Source: Rubrobacter sp.
GTDB lineage: Bacteria > Actinomycetota > Rubrobacteria > Rubrobacterales > Rubrobacteraceae
Assembly: GCA_013815485.1 (NCBI GenBank)
Contig: JACDGB010000094.1
Coordinates: forward strand, 1 to 6,840
Direction of reading: 5' to 3'
Length of the DNA: 6,840 bases
The notes below the pieces were generated by a model, which saw only the letters and a program-made list of their open reading frames with translations, had not been told where the DNA came from and searched no databases. Below, one piece after another: positions 1-5,618 of this stretch; position 1 is the first letter of the stretch; each line of letters starts with the position of its first letter. A program made the position numbers and the translations under genes.

Positions 1-596
1 GCCTCACGCAGGAGGGCCACGAAGTCAGGGGCCTGATACGCAAGCAGGAGCAGACGCAGAACGTCCGGGACGACGGCGCGGAGCCCGTATTGTGCGACCT
101 GGAGAACGAGGAGTCTGACGGGGCCATCGGAGAAGCCGTGGAGGGTTGCGATGCTATAATCTTCGCTGCCGGAGCGGGCGCGGGGAGCGGCGTGGCCCGC
201 AAGGAGACGATGGACTACGGCGGCGCGGTGAAGCTGATCGAGGCCGCTGAGGGGCGCGGCGTGAATCGCTACCTGATCCTCTCTTCCACGGGTGCCGACG
301 ACCCCGAGGCTCGCGAGGAGGCGATGCGTCCGTACCTCTCCGCCAAAGGCCGGGCCGACGAGCGGCTGCGCGAGAGCAGCCTCGACTACACCATAATCCG
401 TCCCGGCAGGCTCACCGACGACGAGGGCAACGGTCTCATCACCGCCGCTGAGTCGCTCGGGAGACGAGGGGAGATCCCACGCCAGGACGTCGCGGCCACC
501 TTCGTAGCCGTGTTGGAGAACCGGAATACCGTTGGCAAGACGTTCGAAGTCCTGTCCGGCGATACTTCCATAGAGGAGGCACTAAAGAGCCTCTGA
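1..596 (+). CDS. NAD(P)-binding atypical SDR / NmrA-like protein, 5'-truncated
   Basis: The frame is open from the left window edge (first full codon at 3) to a TGA at 594-596, so the gene starts upstream and the N-terminal GxxGxxG nucleotide-binding loop is not visible. What remains reads as a Rossmann fold: VRGLIRK (second strand with Arg residues that often favour NADP), EPVLCDLE, CDAIIFAAGAGAGSG (Gly/Ala-rich fourth strand), RYLILSSTGADDP, then YLSAKGRADERL with a YxxxK-like arrangement, DYTIIRPGRL, and a C-terminal QDVAATFVAVLEN helix. This order is typical of atypical short-chain dehydrogenases (SDR_a5, YwnB/YhfK-like, NmrA-like). Such proteins are soluble and bind NAD(P)H; the substrate is usually unknown. 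The frame around the annotated Met at 90 is only an internal position (TTG), not a real start. It converges with the nickel cassette across a shared terminator. Confident in the fold, not in the reaction. Confidence 0.88.
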   Translation, partial: LTQEGHEVRGLIRKQEQTQNVRDDGAEPVLCDLENEESDGAIGEAVEGCDAIIFAAGAGAGSGVARKETMDYGGAVKLIEAAEGRGVNRYLILSSTGADDPEAREEAMRPYLSAKGRADERLRESSLDYTIIRPGRLTDDEGNGLITAAESLGRRGEIPRQDVAATFVAVLENRNTVGKTFEVLSGDTSIEEALKSL

Positions 597-734
597 TCAA
601 GGTATCGAGGAGGCTGCCCTCGGTGAACGCTATAACGAGAAGTCGGCATCCAGGCCGTGGGCGTTCGAGAAGCCTTCCGTTTTTAGCCGGAAGCGATCAG
701 CAACAACGAGCCGGCCGCTGAAATCCGGAAACCG
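597..734. other. Intergenic stretch, no gene seen
   Basis: Together with the terminator this makes up the gap of about 200 bp between the converging SDR-like and DUF4242 genes. The only other structure I see is a small hairpin, CTTCCG (674-679) with CGGAAG (688-693) around a T-rich loop, which is too short to call. A 32-codon GTG frame from about 622 follows a GAGGAGG-like sequence, but its product is Arg/Gly-rich and has no recognisable character, so it is not called. Confidence 0.5.
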
Positions 735-777
735 AAAGCGCGGGGGAAGGGAGATCCGCCCCGCGCTTTTCGTTCTT
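735..777. terminator. Bidirectional Rho-independent terminator
   Basis: An 11-bp perfect stem pairs AAAGCGCGGGG (735-745) with CCCCGCGCTTT (759-769) around a 13-nt loop. On the plus strand it runs into TTTTCGTTCTT, a T-rich tail; on the minus strand the A run of the 5' arm gives a short T stretch (CTTTCGGTTT). It lies between two convergent genes, the SDR-like gene ending at 596 and the DUF4242 gene ending at 798, so it probably stops both transcripts. Confidence 0.8.
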
Positions 778-797
778 ACCTGATGCCTGAAACCTTT

Positions 798-1073
798 TTA
801 CGCTTCGGCGGTAGTCGGGTCTATGATGGCCCGGACTGCTGAGACGCGGTTGGCGGGGAAGCCGCCCTGTTCGGCGTGGTCCCGGATCGCCTGCTCGTCC
901 GGGGCGATGTAGGTGCAGTAGATCTTATCGTCGGTCACCTGGCTCTGGACCCATTGTATGCTCGGCCCCATGTCGTTGAGGACGTTGCACGAGGTCTGCG
1001 AGAGGGCCTGCAACTCCTCGGCGGACATGCCCCCCGCGCCCGGAACCTCGCGTTCGATGACGTATTTCGGCAT
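798..1073 (-). CDS. DUF4242 / SCO4226-family nickel-binding protein
   Basis: A 91-residue soluble protein. It shows the whole DUF4242 pattern: MPKYVIEREVPGAG at the N terminus (a ferredoxin-like first strand), SCNVL at 28-32, WVQSQVTDDKIYCTYIAPDE at 41-60, IRDHAEQGGFPANRVS at 63-78 and a C-terminal IDPTTAEA. The Streptomyces coelicolor member SCO4226 is a structurally characterised nickel-binding protein; that nickel role is transferred here by family. Cys29, Cys53 and His66 are possible ligands (inference). The ATG at 1073 follows AAGGAG with a 5-nt spacer, which fixes the start. It is the last gene of the Fur-transporter-DUF4242 cassette, 42 nt after the transporter stop, and it ends just before the shared terminator. 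No signal peptide or membrane segment, so probably cytoplasmic. Other DUF4242 members have no known function, so nickel binding is likely rather than shown. Confidence 0.85.
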   Translation of the reverse strand: MPKYVIEREVPGAGGMSAEELQALSQTSCNVLNDMGPSIQWVQSQVTDDKIYCTYIAPDEQAIRDHAEQGGFPANRVSAVRAIIDPTTAEA

Positions 1074-1106
1074 TCGTTCTCCTTTCCAAAAAGGTTCCCC
1101 TTTATC

Positions 1107-1127
1107 TACCCTTGCCTAGAAAGGGTA
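1107..1127 (-). promoter_or_regulatory. Intercistronic hairpin over the transporter stop codon
   Basis: A perfect 7-bp inverted repeat, TACCCTT (1107-1113) and AAGGGTA (1121-1127), encloses a 7-nt loop containing the transporter's TAG stop (1116-1118). No T run follows it on the minus strand, so it is not a typical terminator. It sits about 34 nt before the DUF4242 start, where it could set the relative level or stability of the two parts of the transcript. The repeat is seen; the role is inferred. Confidence 0.4.
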
Positions 1128-1874
1128 CACCATCATTCCCAGTGCCCCAAGCGCGTACCAGGCTCCGAAGGCCAAGCTCAAGACGCCCAGGACCGGGGCC
1201 ACCCGCTCGAAGTTTCTCGCTATCGGGCCGCTCGCGATGGCGAGGCCGAAGACGGTCGAGAGGATCGCCATGGAGACGGCGGTCCCGGCGGCGAAGATCA
1301 ACAGCGCGATCGCCGCCGCGCTCTGGTTGGAGATGGTCGAGAGCAACAGCAGTGTGAGCCCCCCCGAGCCGCCGATGCCATGCACGAGCCCTATCCCGTA
1401 GGCTCCTAAGGGTCCGCGGTTGGGGGTGGCGTGGCCGTGCTCGTGAGACTTATCCTCCTTGTGCGAGTGGACGTGGCGGTGGTCCGACTCTTCGTTGTGG
1501 TTGTGGGTGTGGACGTGAAAGGCGCCGCGCCGCCACCGCAGCAGCAGCCGCACGGCGAGGGCCACGATGACTACGCCTATGGCAACCTCGGCAATCTGCC
1601 CCACCCGCTCGGGGAGGAAACGATTGAAGAGCACCAGCGGCAGGCCCAAGACCACGAGCGTCGTGCCGTGCCCCAGGCCCCAGCAAAAGCCCATCCAACC
1701 AGCCTTGCGCGCCTGCTTGTGCTCCTCTTCAGAGGCTATGAGGGTCGTGACCGCCGCCAGGTGGTCGGGATCACTCGCGTGCCGGAGGCCCAAGAGGAGG
1801 CTGATCAGCAATATTACTCCCACGCCCGCCGAACCGTGCATGAATCCTTCTAACCAACCGTCTATCGCGCTCAT
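1116..1874 (-). CDS. NiCoT-type nickel/cobalt transporter with His-rich loop
   Basis: A 252-residue integral membrane protein. The key motif is RHASDPDHLAAV (31-42), the RHAxDxDH signature of the NiCoT/UreH/RcnA superfamily in which the His and Asp residues line the metal path. WGLGHGTT (65-72) and GLVHGIGGSGGL (162-173) are further conserved family segments. Hydrophobic stretches at roughly 16-30, 62-83, 96-113, 157-181, 187-215 and 226-250 give about six membrane spans. Between the third and fourth, residues 120-148 hold 11 histidines in 29 residues, a hydrophilic metal-binding loop. The frame is open further upstream, but the ATG at 1874 is preferred because AGGAGGAGGAG lies just before it and the upstream residues are Arg-rich and would overlap the regulator gene. 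The regulator ends 19 nt before. Import fits a Nur-like regulator; export is possible because RcnA exporters also have His-rich loops. Confidence 0.87.
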   Translation of the reverse strand: MSAIDGWLEGFMHGSAGVGVILLISLLLGLRHASDPDHLAAVTTLIASEEEHKQARKAGWMGFCWGLGHGTTLVVLGLPLVLFNRFLPERVGQIAEVAIGVVIVALAVRLLLRWRRGAFHVHTHNHNEESDHRHVHSHKEDKSHEHGHATPNRGPLGAYGIGLVHGIGGSGGLTLLLLSTISNQSAAAIALLIFAAGTAVSMAILSTVFGLAIASGPIARNFERVAPVLGVLSLAFGAWYALGALGMMVYPF

Positions 1875-1877
1875 ACG

Positions 1878-1888
1878 CTCCTCCTCCT
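1878..1888 (-). promoter_or_regulatory. Ribosome binding site fixing the transporter start
   Basis: On the minus strand this reads AGGAGGAGGAG, a tandem of overlapping Shine-Dalgarno cores ending 3 nt before the ATG at 1874; the distal AGGAGG has the usual spacing of about 8 nt. It decides against a longer frame that starts at 1958 inside the regulator gene. Confidence 0.75.
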
Positions 1889-1893
1889 GACCT

Positions 1894-2319
1894 TCACGAT
1901 TCTGCCTCGCTTTCCCCCTGCCCGGCGCACGCCGCGCATGTTCCCCTCGCCACCACATGCAACTCCTGCACCTCGAAGCCAGTCGAGCTCGCCCTGAGCG
2001 CCTCCAGCAACCGGAGATCCATCTCCGGCTCCAAGTGGGAGATGCTGCCGCAGGACTCGCAAACTAGGTGTGGGTGCGCCGCCGGATGGGCCTCGAAGAT
2101 CCTCGGCCCCTCGGGCAGGCGGCTGTCCACCACGAGCCCCGCCTCGCCCAGGGCCTCCAGAGCCCGGTAGACCGTGGAGAGCTTCAGCCCCGGCAGCACT
2201 CCTTTGACCTCCTCCCACACGCCATCCGCCGAGAGGTGCCCCCCGGACTCCAACAGCACGCGCCAGACGTGCGCCCGCTGTGGCGTGACGCGCATCCCGC
2301 GCTCCTGTAAAGCGTCCAT
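1894..2319 (-). CDS. Fur-family metal regulator, Nur-like by context
   Basis: A 141-residue dimeric repressor of the Fur family. The N-terminal winged helix contains ERGMRVTPQR (6-15), HLSADGVWEEV (28-38) and the recognition helix LSTVYRALEALGEAGLV (48-64). The C-terminal half has HPAAHPHLVCESCG (78-91) with a metal-binding HPH and the structural zinc pair Cys87/Cys90, followed by His121 and the second pair Cys128/Cys131. All usual zinc cysteines are present. I chose the ATG at 2319, which has GAAGGGG 6 nt upstream; an in-frame GTG at 2340 would add seven residues but lacks a clear site and lies at the predicted transcription start. The gene is first in a cassette with a NiCoT transporter and a DUF4242 nickel-binding protein, so a nickel-responsive Nur role is the best guess. 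Fur, Zur, PerR or Mur specificity cannot be excluded from sequence alone. Confidence 0.88.
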   Translation of the reverse strand: MDALQERGMRVTPQRAHVWRVLLESGGHLSADGVWEEVKGVLPGLKLSTVYRALEALGEAGLVVDSRLPEGPRIFEAHPAAHPHLVCESCGSISHLEPEMDLRLLEALRASSTGFEVQELHVVARGTCAACAGQGESEAES

Positions 2320-2344
2320 CGAATGCCCCTTCGCTCCCACATGC

Positions 2345-2397
2345 TAATTATTGGCAGAAGACAATGTTTGGCGCAAGGGCCGAAACATTCATGAATG
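2345..2397 (-). promoter_or_regulatory. Promoter and candidate operator of the Fur-transporter cassette
   Basis: Reading the minus strand, TTGCGC (2371-2376) and AATAAT (2347-2352) with an 18-nt spacer resemble -35 and -10 elements, placing the start near 2340, about 20 nt before the regulator ATG. An inverted repeat AATGTTT (2363-2369) and AAACATT (2383-2389) is centred on the -35 box, and a perfect 12-bp palindrome CATTCATGAATG (2386-2397) overlaps its outer arm. These are good positions for an autoregulatory Fur-family operator. The sequence is visibly AT-richer than its surroundings. Neither repeat is an exact match to the Fur box or Streptomyces Nur box as I know them. Confidence 0.45.
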
Positions 2398-2434
2398 AAA
2401 AGAAAACTCGCTACCCTGGGCACCGGGCTGGAGG

Positions 2435-2974
2435 CTATCCGTCTCCGAGCGCCCGCCGAGCTATCCTCCGGTCGTGCTCCCAGGCGAAATCCAGGGCGTC
2501 TATCTCATCCTCCGAAACCCAGCGTATCTCCGCCACATCATCCGCCGGGCTTGGCTCGCCGGAGATGATGCGCGCCCGGAAGCCAATGGCGAGCACATAC
2601 TCCCCATCCGCGCCATAAGTATGGACCGCGAGCAGCATCGGCCGTTCCTCGACCTCGACCTCCACGCCGAGCTCCTCTCGCGCCTCCCTCGCAAGCGCGT
2701 CCCGAGGAGGCTCCCCAACCTCCACGAACCCGCCCGGAAGGTCCATCCTCCCCTTCTCCGGCTCGATGCCCCGCACCGTCACGAGCACCCGATCCCCCTC
2801 CACAATGGCCGCCCCGACCGCCGGAGAGGAATTTCTATACCACGACCGCCCACACAAAGGACAACTTACCCCGCCACTCGCCCGCGGCTCCCCCAACTTC
2901 GTCCCATCCGCCGGACAGAATCGGTACGGCTCGGTGGCGGTGAACGGTATTTCCTGCTTCCCATCCAACTTCAC
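2435..2974 (-). CDS. NUDIX hydrolase with N-terminal zinc ribbon
   Basis: A 179-residue soluble hydrolase of nucleoside diphosphates linked to another moiety. Residues 82-104 match the Nudix box GX5EX7REUXEEXGU exactly (Gly82, Glu88, Arg96-Glu97, Glu100-Glu101, Gly103), so Mg-dependent catalysis should be intact. Ahead of it, residues 19-48 form a small zinc-ribbon-like element, with FCPADGTKL and SCPLCGRSWYRN. Only three of the usual four cysteines are present (Cys20, Cys38, Cys41), Asp23 taking the place of the fourth. Ribbon-NUDIX proteins of this type include NudC-like and ADP-ribose pyrophosphatase-like members; the substrate here is unknown. It begins at a GTG whose bases overlap the VWA gene's TGA (GTGA, 4 nt), with GGAG upstream, so translation is probably coupled to the VWA protein. 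That may be operon convenience rather than a shared job. After its TAG at 2435 there is a T-rich run (about 2398-2407) that may end transcription. Confidence 0.88.
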   Translation of the reverse strand: MKLDGKQEIPFTATEPYRFCPADGTKLGEPRASGGVSCPLCGRSWYRNSSPAVGAAIVEGDRVLVTVRGIEPEKGRMDLPGGFVEVGEPPRDALAREAREELGVEVEVEERPMLLAVHTYGADGEYVLAIGFRARIISGEPSPADDVAEIRWVSEDEIDALDFAWEHDRRIARRALGDG

Positions 2975-4497
2975 ACCCGGCTCCGCACCAGATCTTCGGC
3001 GACGCTAGCTAGCTGGTCCACGCTCCTGACCACATCGACGCGGTCGCATAGTGGCTCGTAGAGCGGCATGTCGCAGGAGCCTAAAGTCCAGCCCCATTTT
3101 GGCTCCGGTGTGATCCAAACCGTCTGCCTGACGTGCTGTGTGATCTCCTCCAGAGCCGCCACGTTGGCCGGCTTGCCGTTGTTGCGCCCATCACCCAAGA
3201 TTACCAACGTCGTCCGATGGTTGAGCGCGGGCAGATACTCATTCCTGAACTGCTCCGCCGCCTTCCCGAAGTCGCTGTTCACGTCCGCGTCCAACACGCG
3301 CCCCGAGAAGACCTGCTCCACCGCCCGGTCCATGCTGCTATCCTCGAAGAACTGCGTGACCTCCGCCATCTCCGCCACGAACACGAACGTCCTCACCTTC
3401 GAGAACAAACTCTGCATCTGATACACCATGTGCAGCCAGAACCGGCTCATGTTCCGCGTACTCATGCTAACGTCGCATAACATTACGACACGTGGGCGTT
3501 TCTCGTGGTGGCGTCGCAGTACGGGGTTGAAGGGGATACCTTCGTAGCGGACGTTGCGGCGCAGGGTATGGGGGACGCTGATGTGTCCGGTGCGATCCTG
3601 TTTCAGGCGGCGGGTCTTTGCGCCGTGGATCTGACGCGCAATGCGCCGGATGGCGGCTTCGGTCTCGCGTTGTTCGCTGGGCGAGAACTCGAAGACCTTG
3701 CGCAGTGAGCGGCGCATCAGGGCGGAGTCGTCCTGTTTCTTTTCCAGCTTCTTCTGGCGTTCGACCATCTGCTCGATAAGTTGGGGGAGTCCGCGCAGGA
3801 TCTCCTCGCTCTGCTCCTCGAGTTGGCGGATGAGGTCCTCGTCTACCTCCATGTCGTGCAAATGGTCGAGCAACCCTTGTAGGTCGGCGGCTGAGACATC
3901 GAGCGGCAGTTCCTGGCCGCCGTCGCCGTGCGTCACCAGGTCGCCGGGGTTGAACATGTTGCGGGCCCGGCGGAGCTTGAGCTGGTGCGTGATGCGCTGC
4001 AGGGCCTGGCCCAGGGCGCCGGGATTGCGGTTCAGGATCAACTCCTGCGAAAACATCGAGAGACGCATCTTGTCCGCCTCGCCGTGGATGTCGTCCGAGG
4101 GCCGCATCCGCTCCTCGTCGAAAAACTTGCGGAAGTCGGTGTTCTCACTATCCTCGTGGCTGTGCTCTTCGGAGTCCGGCGCGTCACCGGCCGCATCCTC
4201 GCCGAACTCCATGCTCGCCGGCTGACCGTGATCATGGTCATGGTCGTGGACCTCCAGCTTCGCCGACGGCCTCTCCGCAGTCGGCCGCAAACTGAAGTAC
4301 AGGTCGAAAAGCCTCTCGAAAGTCTCGATGTCATCCAGGTTCTTGACCAGCGTGGTCCGCAAAGTGTCGCGCACCACCCCACGCTCACCCAGTCCCGTCT
4401 GCTCCAGCGCGTGCAAGGCATCCAGGCTCTCGGCAGGCGACACCCTGACCTGATGCCGTCTCAAGACCTGCACGAAGTCGTTTATGACGGTGTCCAT
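2971..4497 (-). CDS. CoxE-like VWA-domain protein
   Basis: A 508-residue protein, partner type of MoxR AAA+ ATPases. The N-terminal 1-75 is helical (DFVQVLRRHQVRVSPAESLDAL). A charged linker (about 76-125) holds HDHDHDH (84-90) and EEHSHED (110-116). The middle (145-300) is helical and rich in Glu, Gln and Arg with coiled-coil character at 220-256. The C-terminal VWA domain (about 335-505) has an intact MIDAS core, DVSMS (Asp342, Ser344, Ser346), FVFVAEMAEVT, the SDFGKAA segment near 408 and LGDGRNN (434-440), ending with the CoxE-like WITPEPKWGW and CDRVDVVRSV. In Oligotropha, CoxE with CoxD takes part in maturing the Cu-Mo centre of CO dehydrogenase; no cox structural genes are visible here, so the client is unknown. 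ATG at 4497 follows AAGG at slightly long spacing. It should pair with the MoxR gene starting near 6614, from which it is separated by a nuclease gene. Confidence 0.87.
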   Translation of the reverse strand: MDTVINDFVQVLRRHQVRVSPAESLDALHALEQTGLGERGVVRDTLRTTLVKNLDDIETFERLFDLYFSLRPTAERPSAKLEVHDHDHDHGQPASMEFGEDAAGDAPDSEEHSHEDSENTDFRKFFDEERMRPSDDIHGEADKMRLSMFSQELILNRNPGALGQALQRITHQLKLRRARNMFNPGDLVTHGDGGQELPLDVSAADLQGLLDHLHDMEVDEDLIRQLEEQSEEILRGLPQLIEQMVERQKKLEKKQDDSALMRRSLRKVFEFSPSEQRETEAAIRRIARQIHGAKTRRLKQDRTGHISVPHTLRRNVRYEGIPFNPVLRRHHEKRPRVVMLCDVSMSTRNMSRFWLHMVYQMQSLFSKVRTFVFVAEMAEVTQFFEDSSMDRAVEQVFSGRVLDADVNSDFGKAAEQFRNEYLPALNHRTTLVILGDGRNNGKPANVAALEEITQHVRQTVWITPEPKWGWTLGSCDMPLYEPLCDRVDVVRSVDQLASVAEDLVRSRV

Positions 4498-4537
4498 CAG
4501 CGCATTACCTTATGGTATGTCTCAGGCCAGGGTAGAA

Positions 4538-5605
4538 TCATTTCCTGCCTCGCCGGCTCGTCGCGATCTTATCGATCAGGTCTTGGAGTAATGAACTGAT
4601 GCCATCCAGGTTTTCGTCGTACCTGTGCTTGAAGGTATCGGGATGCTCAAAGGCTCCATCTTCTTCGTACTCTTCGAATGGAATTCCTAACCTCTGCAAC
4701 AGATCCTTTAACTCTGAATATTCGCCGGTACTAGGCCAAAACCAGATGTGCCATCCTCTCGGGAATATGCTCGTTTCAACTTGGACCACTAAATCCTCGG
4801 ATACATGAATATCGTAGGGCAAGTCGTAGTAGGGGACGTTCGGATCTAGCCAGGGCTTCAACTGCGTAATGTTGCGGTGTTTATCTACGTCGATGAGATT
4901 CTTGAGGTTCCGCACTTTCTCCCGCATCTCGACTTTGAGTTTTTCCACGTCGGTGAGAAAGTGTTCGACTTGCTCTTGCCGTTGCGCCAGCAACTCGATA
5001 AATTCTTTGTTCATGCGGGTTCCCTTTTTCAGATTTTCGAGCGTGTTCAGGAAATCCAGAAACATCGTCAGGTGTCGAGCATCCGCACCGGAGACGTGGT
5101 GGCCCAGAAGCGAGCGTATTCGTCCGACAAACTTCTCATGCGTGAGGTTCATAAAACCCCAGTCGTTTCCTTCACCGCTTGGGTAGAGAGTAAGAAGGAA
5201 TTTGTGCTTCGAACGGCAATCAGCTATGTGTTCGAGATAGGTAGCGTAGTCATCGAACGGGTTGCTCACACGCGCGTAAATCTTATTCTCAATGAGAATG
5301 GCATGGTCATCTGATGTGATCAGAATGTCAATCTTGCCCCTGTCAGTATGGACCTCTTGCTCAACAGAGATGTCGCCGCCGATCACTTTGTCGGCTTCGG
5401 CGATTCTTCCAAAAGACATTAGAGCATCGAGCATCAAGGTTCCGAACCCGTGCGCCTCTCTTGGGTCCAGGTAGAACGCGAGTAGATTATTATAGACGTA
5501 CTCATAGCGAGTGTAGTCGGCGATCTCCATGAATGTTCGCGGACGCTCGACGCGGCTCGGAAGAGCCCGGAAGTCGTCCAACAGCTTCGTTGCGGCGTGA
5601 ACCAC
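4538..5605 (-). CDS. PD-(D/E)XK nuclease-family protein
   Basis: A 355-residue protein resembling the PDDEXK_4-type family. The N terminus has the family's FMEIADYTRYEYVYNNLLAF (25-44) followed by YLDPREAHGFG (45-55). The catalytic core is visible: acidic VEQEVH (81-86), then KIDILI (Asp93) and the paired E-x-K motif AILIENKIYA (Glu106, Lys108), consistent with a metal-dependent nuclease. Residues about 200-240 look like a coiled coil, and the C-terminal third (265-345) is a separate, acidic region with aromatic GWHIWFWP. No signal peptide or membrane segment. The GTG at 5605 has only a poor ribosome site and lies 13 nt after the MoxR stop, so translation may depend on coupling. Its sequence is far more AT-rich than its neighbours (two sampled 60-nt lines gave 42% and 50% GC against 60-72% in flanking genes), suggesting recent acquisition. 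Proteins of this family are often near defence genes, but their biological role is unproven. Confidence 0.82.
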   Translation of the reverse strand: MVHAATKLLDDFRALPSRVERPRTFMEIADYTRYEYVYNNLLAFYLDPREAHGFGTLMLDALMSFGRIAEADKVIGGDISVEQEVHTDRGKIDILITSDDHAILIENKIYARVSNPFDDYATYLEHIADCRSKHKFLLTLYPSGEGNDWGFMNLTHEKFVGRIRSLLGHHVSGADARHLTMFLDFLNTLENLKKGTRMNKEFIELLAQRQEQVEHFLTDVEKLKVEMREKVRNLKNLIDVDKHRNITQLKPWLDPNVPYYDLPYDIHVSEDLVVQVETSIFPRGWHIWFWPSTGEYSELKDLLQRLGIPFEEYEEDGAFEHPDTFKHRYDENLDGISSLLQDLIDKIATSRRGRK

Positions 5606-5618
5606 AGGGAATCTAGTC

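Noticed and set aside
674..693. 6-bp hairpin with T-rich loop after the SDR-like gene
   Set aside because: The stem is too short and the T run is in the loop rather than after the stem; the terminator at 735-770 is far stronger.
876..1409. Plus-strand frame opposite the DUF4242 and transporter genes
   Set aside because: It crosses two well-supported minus-strand genes and becomes an Arg/Gly/Asp-rich low-complexity sequence.
2474..3061. Long open frame on the plus strand opposite the NUDIX gene
   Set aside because: Its product is Arg/Pro/His-rich and low in complexity, as expected for the complement of a GC-rich gene; the minus strand has a perfect Nudix box.
4228..4250. Short tandem DNA repeat of an ATGGTC-like unit
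   Set aside because: It is explained by the alternating His-Asp codons of the VWA linker, not a separate repeat element.
3641..4599. Two long plus-strand frames opposite the VWA gene
   Set aside because: Ser/Arg-rich or otherwise featureless translations antisense to a protein with clear CoxE/VWA motifs.
4538..5605. PD-(D/E)XK gene as a Rpn-type transposase or IS element
   Set aside because: No terminal inverted repeats, target duplications or second transposase gene are visible, and the N-terminal motifs fit the stand-alone PDDEXK_4-type family better.
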